Source: Mitsuaria sp. PDC51 (GTDB lineage Bacteria; Pseudomonadota; Gammaproteobacteria; Burkholderiales; Burkholderiaceae_C). From it: a DNA stretch of 64,000 nucleotides. The stretch's first letter is position 1. Each line of letters starts with the position of its first letter. The stretch covers positions 744,001 through 808,000 of the forward strand of contig NZ_FOZE01000001.1 in assembly GCF_900113225.1 (NCBI RefSeq), written 5' to 3'. The notes below the pieces were generated by a model. It did no database searches. It was not told the DNA's origin and worked only from the letters and a program-made list of their open reading frames with translations. Of the stretch, positions 16,128 through 25,738 are shown in pieces. The position numbers were made by a program, and so were the translations under genes.

Positions 16128-18523
16128 TGCGGGGCTGGCGCGGCGCGGTGATGGCGGGGCTGTGCGTGGCGGCGCTGCAGGCCGCGTGGGCGCAGGACCG
16201 GCCGCAACTCGGCGACGACGCGGCCGCCCAGGCCACGGCCGCGCGCTACCTCGGTGATTGGCGGCCGCAGACGCTCGATCCCGCGCGCTGGACGCCGACC
16301 TTCGTCGTCGCCGCCGACGGGAGCGGCACGCACCGCACGCTGCAGGCCGCGATCGATGCCTTGCCGGCCAAGGGGCAGGGCGGATCGGCGGCCCCGGCGC
16401 GCGCCTACGTGCTCGTCAAGCCGGGCACTTATCGCGAGCCGCTCTGCATCCAGGACAAGGCGCCGTTCACGCTGTATGGGCGTGGCGATCCCGCGGAGGT
16501 CGTGATCGTCGAGGGCCGCTACAACGCGCTGCCGAAGGCGCGCGGCGCCGTCGCGCACCGCTGCATGCCGCTGCTCGACGCGGAGACCTTCGGGACACCG
16601 GGCAGCGCCAGCGTGATGCTGTTCAGCGACGACGTGCAACTCGCGCGGCTGACCATCGCCAACGATGCGATGGACCACGTGCGCGCCGGGCAGGGCTACC
16701 CGCCCGGCGTCGGCGAGAGCGGCGGCGCGCAGGCCGTCGCGCTGATGACGCGCGGCGACCGGATCCAGCTCGAGCAGGTGCGGCTGCTCGGGCACCAGGA
16801 CACCTTCTATGCCGAGCGCGCCAGTGAGGACCTCGCGAGCGAGTCGCGCGTGTTCGTGCATGCCGGCGAGATTCGCGGCGACGTCGATTTCATCTTCGGC
16901 GGCGCGACGCTGGTGATCGACGACAGCGTCATCGTGAGCCGCGCCGGGCGGCGCTCGCCGGGGCAGGGCGGCGTCGTGCTCGCGCCCAGCACGCCCGATG
17001 GCGTGCCGCGCGGCTTCCTCGTGCAAGGCACACGCTGGGTGGCGGAGCCCGGCGTGGCGCCGGGCAGCGTGCGCCTGGGCCGGGCCTGGGACCGCGGCGT
17101 GAAGGCCGGCGAATGGCGCCGGTCGCCGTCGACGCCCAACGGCCAGGCGGTGATCCGGGACAGCCAGCTCGGTCCTCATCTGACGGCCTGGGCGGCCTCG
17201 ACCTCGCGCCGCCCATTCGCCGCGACCGGCGAAGCGGCCAACCGCATGGCCGAGTACCGCAATGTCGCGTCGACCGCCGCGTCGCCAGCCGCGTCCCCCG
17301 ACGCGGTGCCCGCCGCGGCCTTCGACGCGATCGCGCCCGGCGATGGCTGGGCCTCGATGAACGGCGGCACGGCAGGCGGCGCGAAGGCGAAGGCCGAGGC
17401 CATCCGCGTCGTGCGCACGCGGGCCGAGCTCGATGCCGCGCTGGCGCTCGGCGACACGCCCAAGCTGATCGCGCTGGCGGCGCGCATCGACCTGGCGGCG
17501 GACGCGTCCGGCCGCCCGCTGGGCATCGAGGATTTCCGCGATCCGGCTTTCGATCTCGACGCCTTCGCGCGCCAGTACGACCCGGCCACCTGGGGTCGTC
17601 GCCCGCCCGAAGGGCCGCTCGAGGAGGCGCGCAAGCGGTCCGCGCGGCGCCAGGCGGCGCAGGTCGTCGTCAAGGTGCCGTCCAACACGACGATCGTCGG
17701 CCTCACGCCCGATGCCGGATTCGACAACGGCTCGCTGATGCTGGAGAAGGTCTCGCAGGTGATCCTGCGCAACCTGCGTTTCTCCGATGCCTACGATTTC
17801 TTCCCCGCCTGGGACCCGAACGACAACGGGCATGGCGAATGGAACTCCGAGTACGACACCGTCTCGCTGCGCGAGGCGACGCAGGTGTGGATCGACCACT
17901 GCGTCTTCGACGACGGCGCCCGGCCCGATCCGCGCGAGCCGGTGGTGCTCGGCCAGCGGATGCAGCGCCATGACGGCTTGCTGGACATCACGCGGCGCTC
18001 CGACTTCGTGACCGTGTCCTGGAACGTCTTCCGCCGCCACGACAAGACCATGCTGATCGGCGGCGGCGACGGCCATCGCGACGACCGCGGGCACCTGCGC
18101 GTCACGCTGCATCACAACCTGTGGGAGCAGGTGAAGGAGCGCGCGCCGCGGGTGCGCTACGGCCAGGTGCATGTCGCCAACAACCTCTACCTGCCGGCGC
18201 CGGCGGGGGACTATCCCTACGCCTACTCGATCGGCGCGGGCCTCGAGTCGCAGGTGCTGAGCGAGGCCAACGCCTGGGAGGCGGCGGCCGGCATCGCGCC
18301 GGGGCGGGTGGCGCGGCTGCTCAAGGGCGACCGGATCGAGGACCGCGGCTCGCGCTTCAACGGCGAGCCGGTCGACCTGGTGGGCATGCTCCGTGCCGCG
18401 AATCCGGACCGGCCGGTCGCCGGCGAGGCCGGCTGGACGCCGCCGTACCGCCTGCCCATCGAGGCCGCGACCGAGGTGCCGGCCCGGGTTCGCGCGGGCG
18501 CGGGCACCGGCCGGCTGTGGTGA
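16127..18523 (+). CDS. Secreted bifunctional pectin methylesterase (CE8) - pectate lyase (PL1)
   Basis: This is a 798-residue two-enzyme fusion with a cleavable signal peptide (about 1-22, ending AAWAQ). Residues ~55-390 form a CE8 pectin methylesterase: QAVALM, GHQDTFY (about 222-228), GDVDFIFGG (about 251-259) and LGRAWD (about 317) carry the catalytic Asp pair and Arg. An Ala/Pro/Ser linker (residues ~380-395) precedes a PL1 pectate lyase. That domain shows WIDHCVFDDG (about 588), VSWNVFRRHDKTMLIG, and HHNLWEQVKERAPRVRYGQ, with the catalytic Arg in the PRVR motif. The esterase removes methyl groups and so makes the substrate of the lyase. Start is fixed by the TGATG overlap with ogl. Such a fusion is uncommon; most bacteria encode the two separately. 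Confidence 0.92.
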   Translation: MRGWRGAVMAGLCVAALQAAWAQDRPQLGDDAAAQATAARYLGDWRPQTLDPARWTPTFVVAADGSGTHRTLQAAIDALPAKGQGGSAAPARAYVLVKPGTYREPLCIQDKAPFTLYGRGDPAEVVIVEGRYNALPKARGAVAHRCMPLLDAETFGTPGSASVMLFSDDVQLARLTIANDAMDHVRAGQGYPPGVGESGGAQAVALMTRGDRIQLEQVRLLGHQDTFYAERASEDLASESRVFVHAGEIRGDVDFIFGGATLVIDDSVIVSRAGRRSPGQGGVVLAPSTPDGVPRGFLVQGTRWVAEPGVAPGSVRLGRAWDRGVKAGEWRRSPSTPNGQAVIRDSQLGPHLTAWAASTSRRPFAATGEAANRMAEYRNVASTAASPAASPDAVPAAAFDAIAPGDGWASMNGGTAGGAKAKAEAIRVVRTRAELDAALALGDTPKLIALAARIDLAADASGRPLGIEDFRDPAFDLDAFARQYDPATWGRRPPEGPLEEARKRSARRQAAQVVVKVPSNTTIVGLTPDAGFDNGSLMLEKVSQVILRNLRFSDAYDFFPAWDPNDNGHGEWNSEYDTVSLREATQVWIDHCVFDDGARPDPREPVVLGQRMQRHDGLLDITRRSDFVTVSWNVFRRHDKTMLIGGGDGHRDDRGHLRVTLHHNLWEQVKERAPRVRYGQVHVANNLYLPAPAGDYPYAYSIGAGLESQVLSEANAWEAAAGIAPGRVARLLKGDRIEDRGSRFNGEPVDLVGMLRAANPDRPVAGEAGWTPPYRLPIEAATEVPARVRAGAGTGRLW

Positions 18524-18552
18524 AATCTTCCCTTTCCAGGAACACGTTGCGC

Positions 18553-19356
18553 ATGGATGACGATCTGAACGATGGCAAGCAGCAGCCCGAGTCGGTGGCC
18601 GCGGTGCTCAAGGTCTTTGCCATCCTGCAGGCCCTGTCGGAACGCAGCGACACCGGCATCTCGGAGCTCTCGGTGCGGCTGGCCATGCCCAAGGCCACGG
18701 TCTACCGCTTCCTGCAGACGATGAAGACCCTGGGCTACGTGCACCAGGAGTCCGACAGCGAGCGCTACGGGCTGGCGATGAAGGTCTTCGAGATCGGCGC
18801 CAAGGCGCTGCAGTATCCGGACCTGGTCGACCTGTCCAAGCACCACATGCAGATGCTGGCCGACGCCACCGGCGAGACGGTCCACCTGGGCACGCTGATC
18901 GACAGCGAGATCATCTACGTCCACAAGGTCGACTCCCGGCACATGCTGGGCATGTACTCGCGCATCGGTCGCCGCGCGCCGCTGCACTGCACCGCGATCG
19001 GCAAGGTGCTGATGGCCTGGGAGCATCCGGAGCGCCGCGCGCGCGTGCTGGCCGGCGCGGAGTTCCAGCGCTTCCGCGACAAGACGATCACCGAGCCGGC
19101 CGCCTTCCAGGCCGAGCTGGAGCGGGTGAAGGCGCAGGGCTTCGGCGAGGACCGCGAGGAATTCGACGACCACATCCGCTGCCTGGGCGTGCCGATCTTC
19201 GACCGGCTGGGCCAGCCCATCGCCGGCATGAGCGTGAGCTTCCCCACCTTCCGCTACGACGAGGCCAAGGCGCCCGAGGTGGTGGCGATGCTGCAGGCGG
19301 CCAGCCGCGACATCTCGGCGCGGCTGGGCTGCGCGAAGTTCCCGCTCGACACCTAA
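18553..19356 (+). CDS. kdgR: IclR-family repressor of pectin genes, KdgR-like
   Basis: This 267-residue regulator has an N-terminal winged helix (VLKVFAILQALSERSDTGISEL, then MPKATVYRFLQTMKTLGYV) and a C-terminal IclR ligand domain. The ligand domain includes ETVHLGTLIDSEIIYVHKVDS and YSRIGRRAPLHCTAIGKVLMAW. Both halves read very like enterobacterial KdgR, whose inducer is 2-keto-3-deoxygluconate. It closes the rightward pectin arm, 29 bases after the pectinase gene, so it is likely made with the genes it controls. A candidate binding site lies at 8731-8745. The ATG at 18553 gives the normal short lead before the helix-turn-helix. Confidence 0.92.
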   Translation: MDDDLNDGKQQPESVAAVLKVFAILQALSERSDTGISELSVRLAMPKATVYRFLQTMKTLGYVHQESDSERYGLAMKVFEIGAKALQYPDLVDLSKHHMQMLADATGETVHLGTLIDSEIIYVHKVDSRHMLGMYSRIGRRAPLHCTAIGKVLMAWEHPERRARVLAGAEFQRFRDKTITEPAAFQAELERVKAQGFGEDREEFDDHIRCLGVPIFDRLGQPIAGMSVSFPTFRYDEAKAPEVVAMLQAASRDISARLGCAKFPLDT

Positions 19357-19468
19357 ACCCGGGCGGCTCAGGCACGGGACAATCGCGGCCTTCTTCGTTC
19401 CCGTCCCATTCCCTTTTCGCGCTGCATCGGCGCGACACCGCGATAACGCGGTTGTCGCGTGGACCGAT

Positions 19469-19481
19469 GTTGTCGTACAAC
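19469..19481. promoter_or_regulatory. Palindrome GTTGTCGTACAAC, probable GntR autoregulatory site
   Basis: This 13-base palindrome ends 10 bases before the ATG of the GntR regulator at 19492. A partial GTTGTCG copy lies 19 bases upstream (19450). TTGT/ACAA arms recur at 20406-20428 before the first glucarate gene, so both may be bound by the same regulator. Confidence 0.45.
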
Positions 19482-19491
19482 TGAGCCCCTG

Positions 19492-20238
19492 ATGACTGTG
19501 CCGCTGACCCGTACCCGCCCGAAATCGCTGGCCCTCGGACTTGTCCGGGCGCTGGAGGACCGCATCCGCGCGGGCGCGCTGGCCAGCGGTGACAAGCTGC
19601 CGACCGAAGCGGCGATCATGGCCGAGTTCGAGGTCAGCCGGACGGTGGTCCGGGAAGCGATCTCCAAGCTGCAGGCGGCCGGGCTGGTCGAGACGCGGCA
19701 TGGCATCGGGACCTTCGTGCTGGGGCTGGGGGAGGGCGGGCCCTTCCGCATCGGTGCCGAGCAGATGGCGACGCTGCACGATGTCGTCGCGGTGCTGGAA
19801 CTGCGCATCGGCGTCGAGACCGAAGCCGCGGCGCTGGCGGCGCAGCGGCGCGGGGACGCGCACCTGGACGCGATGCGGGCGGCGGTGGGCGCCTTCGCGG
19901 AAGCGGCGCTGGCGGGCCGCGACGCGGTGGCGGCGGACTTCCAGTTCCACCTGGAGATCGCCCGCGCGACGGGCAATCCGCATTTCGAGCAACTGATGGC
20001 GACGCTGGGCGCGCCGAGCATCCCGCGGGCGCGCCTGGCCAGCCTGCAGGCCGCCGGCGACGAGGACCCGATCGCGCAGCGCGACTATCTGCTGCGCGTG
20101 AACGCGGAGCATGAAAGCATCCTCGACGCGATCGCCGCGCGCGACGCCGAGGCCGCGCGCGCGGCGATGCGCACCCACCTGGCCAACAGCCGCGAACGCC
20201 GCCGCCGCGCGGCGCTGGCGTTGCAGGAACAGCGCTGA
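19492..20238 (+). CDS. GntR-family regulator (FCD type), likely of glucarate/galactarate genes
   Basis: The 248-residue protein has an N-terminal GntR winged helix (SGDKLPTEAAIMAEFEVSRTVVREAISKLQAAGLVETRHGIGTF, roughly residues 33-76) and an FCD all-helical effector domain. The FCD metal/ligand positions are seen around FQFHLEIARATGNPHF and VNAEHESILDAI. It lies just upstream of, and on the same strand as, the glucarate catabolic genes. FCD regulators commonly sense sugar acids. I chose the ATG at 19492 because the upstream in-frame ATG at 19459 would put the palindrome inside the coding region. The effector is inferred, not seen. Confidence 0.85.
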   Translation: MTVPLTRTRPKSLALGLVRALEDRIRAGALASGDKLPTEAAIMAEFEVSRTVVREAISKLQAAGLVETRHGIGTFVLGLGEGGPFRIGAEQMATLHDVVAVLELRIGVETEAAALAAQRRGDAHLDAMRAAVGAFAEAALAGRDAVAADFQFHLEIARATGNPHFEQLMATLGAPSIPRARLASLQAAGDEDPIAQRDYLLRVNAEHESILDAIAARDAEAARAAMRTHLANSRERRRRAALALQEQR

Positions 20239-20405
20239 ACGCAGCGGCCGCGGCGGGCTTCAGTCGGCGACGGCTGGCGCTTCGTCGCTGGGCCTGGTTT
20301 CCTCCACCGTCAACTTCCAGCCCCTTCTTTCCCGCAATCGCTAGTTCTGCGTGTTTTCCCCGATCTCCGAGTGCAGTGCGGTGCCTTGTCACCGTCGGAA
20401 CTCAA

Positions 20406-20428
20406 CTTGTATGATGACTGACAACAAG
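20406..20428. promoter_or_regulatory. Inverted repeat CTTGT-N13-ACAAG before glucarate operon
   Basis: Arms CTTGT (20406-20410) and ACAAG (20424-20428) flank 13 bases. They lie about 80 bases before the first Bug protein gene, within a 266-base gap that must hold the operon promoter. It shares TTGT/ACAA arms with the palindrome before the adjacent GntR gene. Confidence 0.4.
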
Positions 20429-20504
20429 GCCGCCACCCCCGCTTCGGACTGAGCACCGGGGCGCATCAAGAGCGGCTTCCACGGTTCCTTCCCGGAGACA
20501 AACC

Positions 20505-21500
20505 ATGACCGTCCTGACCCGCCGCCTGGCCGTCAAGGCCGGCGCCGCCCTCGGCGCCGCCGTCCTGTCCCTGTGCACCGCCACCCTGGCCCATGCCAAC
20601 GGCTTCCCCGATCACCCCGTCACCCTCGTCGTGCCCTTCCCGGCCGGCGGCTCGACCGACATGCTCGCCCGCGCCCTGGGCGCCGAGCTGCAGAAGAAGT
20701 GGGGCCAGACGGTCATCGTCGACAACCGCCCCGGCGCCACCGGCACGCTCGGCACCTCGCAGGTCAAGCGCGCGCCGGCCGACGGCTACACGCTGCTGGT
20801 GTCCTCGCTCGGTCCGTTCGTGATCGCGCCCCACCTGCTCAAGGCGGTCCAGTACGACGCGCTCAAGGACATCGACCTGCTCACCGTCGCCATGCAGGCG
20901 CCCAACGTGCTGGTCGTGCCGGCGGCCTCGCCGCTCAAGAGCGTCAAGGACGTCATCGACGCGCTGAAGAAGGACCCGGGCAAGATGACCTTCGCCTCCT
21001 CGGGCAACGGCTCCTCCGACCACCTCACCGCCGAGCTCTTCTGGCTGCAGACCGGCACCAACGGCCTGCACGTGCCTTACAAGGGCGGCTCGCCGGCCAT
21101 CACCGACCTGCTCGGCGCGCAGGTCGACGCCTCCTTCCAGAACGTCAACGCCGTGCTGCCGCACATCGTCGGCGGCAAGCTGCGCGCGCTGGCCGTCACC
21201 GGCGACAAGCGCTCGGCCGTGCTGCCCAACGTGCCGACGCTGGCCGAGTCCGGCATCAAGGGCGCCGACGTCTACTCCTGGCAGGGCGTGGCCGCCCCGC
21301 GCGGCCTGCCGCCGGCGGTGCGCGCGCAGCTGCAGAAGGACCTGGTCGCGGCGCTGCACGAGCCCGCGGTGAAGCAGAAGTTCACCGACATCGGCATCGA
21401 GATCGTCGCCAACACGCCGGACCAGGCGCAGAGCTTCCAGAAGGCCGAATTCGCCCGCTGGAAGCAGGTCATCGAGACCCGCAAGATCACCGCCGATTGA
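20505..21500 (+). CDS. Bug/TctC-family periplasmic binding protein 1
   Basis: This is a 331-residue tripartite tricarboxylate transporter (TTT) binding protein with a signal peptide ending near LAHANG. Family signatures are clear: [20 protein letters not shown], the [12 protein letters not shown] loop that contacts a carboxylate, PADGYTLL, and [10 protein letters not shown]. Such proteins bind small carboxylic acids. Placement directly before glucarate dehydratase suggests D-glucarate or galactarate. No TctA or TctB membrane subunit is nearby, so it must work with subunits encoded elsewhere or as a sensor. It is the first gene of the operon, and gudD follows 34 bases later. Confidence 0.9.
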   Translation: MTVLTRRLAVKAGAALGAAVLSLCTATLAHANGFPDHPVTLVVPFPAGGSTDMLARALGAELQKKWGQTVIVDNRPGATGTLGTSQVKRAPADGYTLLVSSLGPFVIAPHLLKAVQYDALKDIDLLTVAMQAPNVLVVPAASPLKSVKDVIDALKKDPGKMTFASSGNGSSDHLTAELFWLQTGTNGLHVPYKGGSPAITDLLGAQVDASFQNVNAVLPHIVGGKLRALAVTGDKRSAVLPNVPTLAESGIKGADVYSWQGVAAPRGLPPAVRAQLQKDLVAALHEPAVKQKFTDIGIEIVANTPDQAQSFQKAEFARWKQVIETRKITAD

Positions 21501-21534
21501 TCCCCGTTCCCGCGATTCCGACCAGGAGCCCCCT

Positions 21535-22884
21535 GTGAGCGCAAGCAGTCCCCTCGTCACGTCCGCCCGCGCGATCCCCGTCGCGGGCCACGACGGCATG
21601 CTCATGAACCTGAGCGGCGCGCACGCGCCGTTCTTCACCCGCAACCTGCTGGTCCTGGAGGACAACGCCGGCCACGTCGGCATCGCCGAGATCCCCGGCG
21701 GCGAGCCCATCCGCAAGACGCTGGAACAGGCCGGCGAACTGCTCGTCGGCCAGCCGGTGGCGAAGTGGAACGCGCTGCTGGCGCAGGTCCGCGAGAAGTT
21801 CCAGGGCCTGGACAGCGGCGGCCGCGGCCTGCAGACCTTCGACCTGCGGACCACCATCCACGTGCTGACCGCCGTGGAATGCGCGCTGCTGGACCTGCTG
21901 GGCCAGCACCTGGGCGTGCCGGTGTGCGAGCTGCTGGGCGAGGGCCGGCAGCGCGACCGCGTCGCCATGCTGGGCTACCTGTTCTTCGTCGGCGACCGCG
22001 CCAGGACCGGCATGGCCTACAAGACGCCCGACGACGAGCCGGGCAGCGACGCCCCCGCCGACGCCTGGCTGCGGGTGCGCCACCAGGTCGCGATGACGCC
22101 CGAGGCCATCGTCGAGCAGGCCGTCGCCGCGCAGGCGCGCTACGGCTTCAAGGACTTCAAGCTCAAGGGCGGCGTGCTGCGCGGCGAGGAAGAGGTCGAG
22201 GCGATCCGCGCGCTGAAGGCGCGCTTCCCCGAGGCGCGCGTCACGCTCGACCCGAACGGCGGCTGGCTGCTCAAGGACGCGGTGCGCCTGCTGCGCGACC
22301 TGGGCGGCGTGCTTGCCTATGCCGAGGACCCCTGCGGCGCCGAGGACGGCTTCTCCGGCCGCGAGGTGATGGCCGAGTTCCGCCGCGCCACCGGACTGCC
22401 CACCGCGACCAACATGGTCGCCACCGACTGGCGCCAGTTCACGCACGCGCTGAGCCTGCAGTCGGTGGACATCCCGCTGGCCGACCCGCACTTCTGGACG
22501 ATGTCCGGCGCGGTCCGCGTGGCGCAGACCTGCCGCGACTTCGGCCTCACCTGGGGCTCGCATTCCAACAACCACTTCGACGTCTCGCTGGCGATGTTCA
22601 CGCATGCCGCGGCGGCCGCGCCGGGACGCCTCACCGCCATCGACACCCACTGGATCTGGCAGGACGGCCAGCACCTCACGCAGCGGCCGCTGAAGATCGT
22701 CGACGGCGAGGTCGCGGTGCCGACCGCGCCGGGCCTGGGCGTGCAACTCGACATGCAGGCCGTCGAGGCCGCCCACCAGCTCTACCTGAAGCACGGGCTG
22801 GGCGCGCGCGACGACGCGGTCGCGATGCAGCACCTGATTCCCGGCTGGAAGTTCGATCCGAAGAAACCTTGCATGGTCCGCTGA
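21535..22884 (+). CDS. gudD: D-glucarate dehydratase
   Basis: This 449-residue member of the enolase superfamily dehydrates D-glucarate to 5-keto-4-deoxyglucarate. The mandelate-racemase-type active site is visible: the KxK pair in DFKLKGG near residue 208, the metal ligands in LDPNGGW and [11 protein letters not shown], and the catalytic His in [10 protein letters not shown]. The last motif is characteristic of glucarate dehydratases. The start is a GTG with AGGAG seven bases upstream, giving the usual N-terminus. It lies in an operon with transport, aldolase, reductase and kinase genes that complete the route. Confidence 0.95.
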   Translation: MSASSPLVTSARAIPVAGHDGMLMNLSGAHAPFFTRNLLVLEDNAGHVGIAEIPGGEPIRKTLEQAGELLVGQPVAKWNALLAQVREKFQGLDSGGRGLQTFDLRTTIHVLTAVECALLDLLGQHLGVPVCELLGEGRQRDRVAMLGYLFFVGDRARTGMAYKTPDDEPGSDAPADAWLRVRHQVAMTPEAIVEQAVAAQARYGFKDFKLKGGVLRGEEEVEAIRALKARFPEARVTLDPNGGWLLKDAVRLLRDLGGVLAYAEDPCGAEDGFSGREVMAEFRRATGLPTATNMVATDWRQFTHALSLQSVDIPLADPHFWTMSGAVRVAQTCRDFGLTWGSHSNNHFDVSLAMFTHAAAAAPGRLTAIDTHWIWQDGQHLTQRPLKIVDGEVAVPTAPGLGVQLDMQAVEAAHQLYLKHGLGARDDAVAMQHLIPGWKFDPKKPCMVR

Positions 22885-22951
22885 GGACCACCCCCGGAGC
22901 CTCACCGTTCCCCCGCGGGGCGCGGGTGCGGCTTCCCACATGGAGAGAGAC

Positions 22952-23986
22952 ATGCACGATCAGAAGACCGCCAAGAACACGAACACCAAAAAATCCAAGA
23001 CGACCGGGCAGGCCCGCGTCGCGCGCCGCGCGGTCCTCGCCGCGGCCGCCGTCGGCGCGATCGCCGGCCTCGCGCCCAGCGCCTTCGCGCAGGCCAACTG
23101 GCCCGCCAAGCCGCTGCGGATCATCGTCCCGTACACGCCGGGCGGCTCGTCGGACATCATCGCGCGCATCCTGTCGCCGCTGCTGTCCGAGCAGCTCAAG
23201 CAGACCGTCATCGTCGAGAACAAGCCCGGCGCCAGCGGCAACATGGGCGCGGACCAGACCGCCAAGGCGAACGACGGCTACACCGTCATGCTGTGCGACG
23301 TCAGCGCGCTGGCCATCAGCCCCTCGCTCTACACCAAGCTGCCCTTCGATCCGTCCAAGGACCTGCGCGGCGTGGCGATGCTGGCCTACTCGCCGCACAT
23401 GCTGGTGGTGCATCCCTCGGTGCCGGCCAGCAACCTGAAGGAACTGGTCGAGCTGTCGAAGAAGTCCAAGATCGACTTCGCCGTCACCGCCATGGGAAGC
23501 GCGCCGCACCTGGCCGGCTACCAGGTCGCCAGCCTGACCGGCGCGAAGTGGGAATACATCCCGTACAAGGGCGGCTCGCAGGCCGTCACCGACACGATCG
23601 CCGGCCAGACGCAGGTGCTGATGAACGGCATGCTGGCGACGCTGCCCTTCGTGCAGCAGAACAAGCTCAAGGTCATCGGCGTGAGCAAGGCCACCCGCGT
23701 GCCGCTGCTGCCCAACGTGCCCACGCTGGCGGAGCAGGGCGCGACCGGCTTCGAGTCCGGCACCTGGCAGGGCATCCTGGCCCCGGCCGGCATGCCCAAG
23801 GCCCATGTCGACAAGCTGTCCGCCGCGCTGATCAGCATCATCCGCTCGCCCGACGTGCGCGCGCGGCTGGCCGCGCAGGGCGCCGAGGTCAACACGATGA
23901 ACGCGGCCGAGATGGACACCTTCTTCAATGCCGAGCGCAAGAAGTGGGCGGGCGTCGTGGCCAAGAGCGGGCTCAAGCTCGATTGA
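22952..23986 (+). CDS. Bug/TctC-family periplasmic binding protein 2
   Basis: A second TTT-type binding protein (344 residues) lies in the same operon. A Lys-rich N-terminus with [24 protein letters not shown] may be a Tat or long Sec signal. Signatures include [30 protein letters not shown] and [10 protein letters not shown]. It is clearly a paralogue of the protein at 20505 but diverged, so it may prefer the other isomer (galactarate) or another acid. I chose the ATG at 22952, preceded by GGAGAG, over the in-frame ATG at 22940 which overlaps that ribosome site. No membrane subunits are nearby. Confidence 0.9.
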   Translation: MHDQKTAKNTNTKKSKTTGQARVARRAVLAAAAVGAIAGLAPSAFAQANWPAKPLRIIVPYTPGGSSDIIARILSPLLSEQLKQTVIVENKPGASGNMGADQTAKANDGYTVMLCDVSALAISPSLYTKLPFDPSKDLRGVAMLAYSPHMLVVHPSVPASNLKELVELSKKSKIDFAVTAMGSAPHLAGYQVASLTGAKWEYIPYKGGSQAVTDTIAGQTQVLMNGMLATLPFVQQNKLKVIGVSKATRVPLLPNVPTLAEQGATGFESGTWQGILAPAGMPKAHVDKLSAALISIIRSPDVRARLAAQGAEVNTMNAAEMDTFFNAERKKWAGVVAKSGLKLD

Positions 23987-24008
23987 TGACGCACCGAGGA
24001 GTCCAGCC

Positions 24009-24794
24009 ATGCCGACGCCGACCACGCCCTATTCGAGCTTCCCCAACACGCTGCGCCAGCGCCTGCGCGCCGGCGAGCGCCTGATCGGCTGCTGGTGCTC
24101 GCTGGCCAACCCGATCAGCACCGAGGTGCTGGGCGTGGCCGGCTTCGACTGGCTGCTGCTCGATGGCGAGCATTCGCCCAACGAGGTCAGCAGCTTCGTG
24201 CCGCAGCTGATGGCGCTCAAGGACAGCGTCAGCGCGCCGGTCGTGCGGCCGAGCAGCAACAACGCCGTCGAGATCAAGCGGCTGCTGGACGCGGGCTTCT
24301 CCAACCTGCTGATCCCCTTCGTCGAGACCGCCGAGCAGGCCGCCGCCGCGGTCGCCGCCACGCGCTACCCGCCGCAGGGCATTCGGGGCGTGTCGGTCTC
24401 GCAGCGCAACAACCGCTACGGCACCGTGCCCGGCTACTTCCAGGGCATCAACGAGCAGATCGCCGTGATCGTGCAGATCGAGAGCCCGGCCGGCGTGGCC
24501 GCCGCCGCGCAGATCGCCGCGGTCGAGGGCGTCGACGCCGTCTTCATCGGTCCCTCCGACCTGGCGGCAGGCTACGGGCACCTGGGCCATCCGCAACATC
24601 CGGAGGTGCAGGCCGCGATGGCGAGCATCCATGCCGCCTGCCGCGCCGCCGGCAAGCCGGTGGGCATCCTCGCGCCGGTCGAGGCCGACGCGCGCCGCTA
24701 CCTCGAGCAGGGCGCGACCTTCGTGGCCGTCGGCAGCGACCTGGGCGTGTTCCGCGCCGCGACGCAGGCCCTGCGAGACAAGTTCAAGGACTGA
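24009..24794 (+). CDS. garL: 5-keto-4-deoxy-D-glucarate aldolase
   Basis: The 261-residue HpcH/HpaI-type class II aldolase cleaves 5-keto-4-deoxyglucarate to pyruvate and tartronate semialdehyde. It reads very close to E. coli Gar[57 protein letters not shown], and [15 protein letters not shown]. The Glu of VQIES and the Asp of GPSD serve as metal ligands. The ATG at 24009 follows GAGGAG. It sits 22 bases after the second Bug gene and 15 before garR. Confidence 0.95.
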   Translation: MPTPTTPYSSFPNTLRQRLRAGERLIGCWCSLANPISTEVLGVAGFDWLLLDGEHSPNEVSSFVPQLMALKDSVSAPVVRPSSNNAVEIKRLLDAGFSNLLIPFVETAEQAAAAVAATRYPPQGIRGVSVSQRNNRYGTVPGYFQGINEQIAVIVQIESPAGVAAAAQIAAVEGVDAVFIGPSDLAAGYGHLGHPQHPEVQAAMASIHAACRAAGKPVGILAPVEADARRYLEQGATFVAVGSDLGVFRAATQALRDKFKD

Positions 24795-24809
24795 AAGAGA
24801 GAGACCCTC

Positions 24810-25712
24810 ATGAGCATCAAGATCGGCTTCATCGGCCTGGGCATCATGGGCGCGCCCATGGCGGTGCGCCTCGCGCAGGGCGGGCATGCGCTGTTCGTGC
24901 ACACCCGCAGCCAGGTCCGCGAGGAAGTGACCGCCGCCGGCGCCACCGTCTGCGCCAGCGCGACCGAAGTCGCGCAGCGCGCCGACGTCATCTTCACGAT
25001 GGTGCCGGACACGCCGGACGTCGAGCGCGTGCTGTTCGGCGAGGGTGGCGTGGCCGCGGGCCTGAGCGCCGGCAAGACCGTCGTGGACATGAGCTCCATC
25101 TCGCCGATGGCGACCAAGGACTTCGCGCGGCGCATCGAGGCGCTGGGCGCCGAATGGCTGGACGCGCCGGTCTCCGGCGGCGAGGTCGGCGCCAAGGCCG
25201 GCACGCTGTCCATCATGGTCGGCGGCGAGGAGGCCACCTTCGCCCGCATCAAGCCGCTGTTCGAGCTGATGGGCAAGAACATCACGCGGGTCGGCGGCGC
25301 GGGCGCCGGCCAGACGACCAAGGTCGCCAACCAGATCATCGTGGCGCTGAACATCGCCGCCGTCGGCGAGGCGCTGGTCTTCGCCTCCAAGGCCGGCGCC
25401 GATCCGGCCAAGGTGCGCGAGGCGCTGATGGGCGGCTTCGCCTCCAGCCGCATCCTGGAAGTCCATGGCGAGCGCATGATCAAGCGCACCTTCAACCCGG
25501 GCTTCCGCATCGCGCTGCACCAGAAGGACCTGAACCTGGCGCTGCAGAGCGCCAAGGCGATGAACCTGGCGCTGCCCAACACCGCCGGCACCGCGCAGCT
25601 GATGCAGGCCGCCGCGGCGCAGGGCTGGGACCAGCTGGACCACTCGGCGCTGGTGCGCGCGCTCGAGGTCATGGGCAACCACGAGGTCGGTAGCACTACG
25701 GACGCCGGCTGA
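24810..25712 (+). CDS. garR: Tartronate semialdehyde reductase (2-hydroxy-3-oxopropionate reductase)
   Basis: This 300-residue member of the beta-hydroxyacid dehydrogenase family reduces tartronate semialdehyde to D-glycerate. It has an N-terminal Rossmann loop GFIGLGIMGAPMAVRL, the substrate motif DAPVSGGEVGAKAGTLSIMVGG, and the catalytic Lys in GAGQTTKVANQI. The C-terminal helical domain includes RIALHQKDLNLAL. A GAGAGAG-type ribosome site precedes the ATG. It follows garL, whose product it uses, and precedes glycerate kinase, which takes its product. Confidence 0.95.
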   Translation: MSIKIGFIGLGIMGAPMAVRLAQGGHALFVHTRSQVREEVTAAGATVCASATEVAQRADVIFTMVPDTPDVERVLFGEGGVAAGLSAGKTVVDMSSISPMATKDFARRIEALGAEWLDAPVSGGEVGAKAGTLSIMVGGEEATFARIKPLFELMGKNITRVGGAGAGQTTKVANQIIVALNIAAVGEALVFASKAGADPAKVREALMGGFASSRILEVHGERMIKRTFNPGFRIALHQKDLNLALQSAKAMNLALPNTAGTAQLMQAAAAQGWDQLDHSALVRALEVMGNHEVGSTTDAG

Positions 25713-25738
25713 GCGGCCGCTGCCCACAATCGGCGCCC

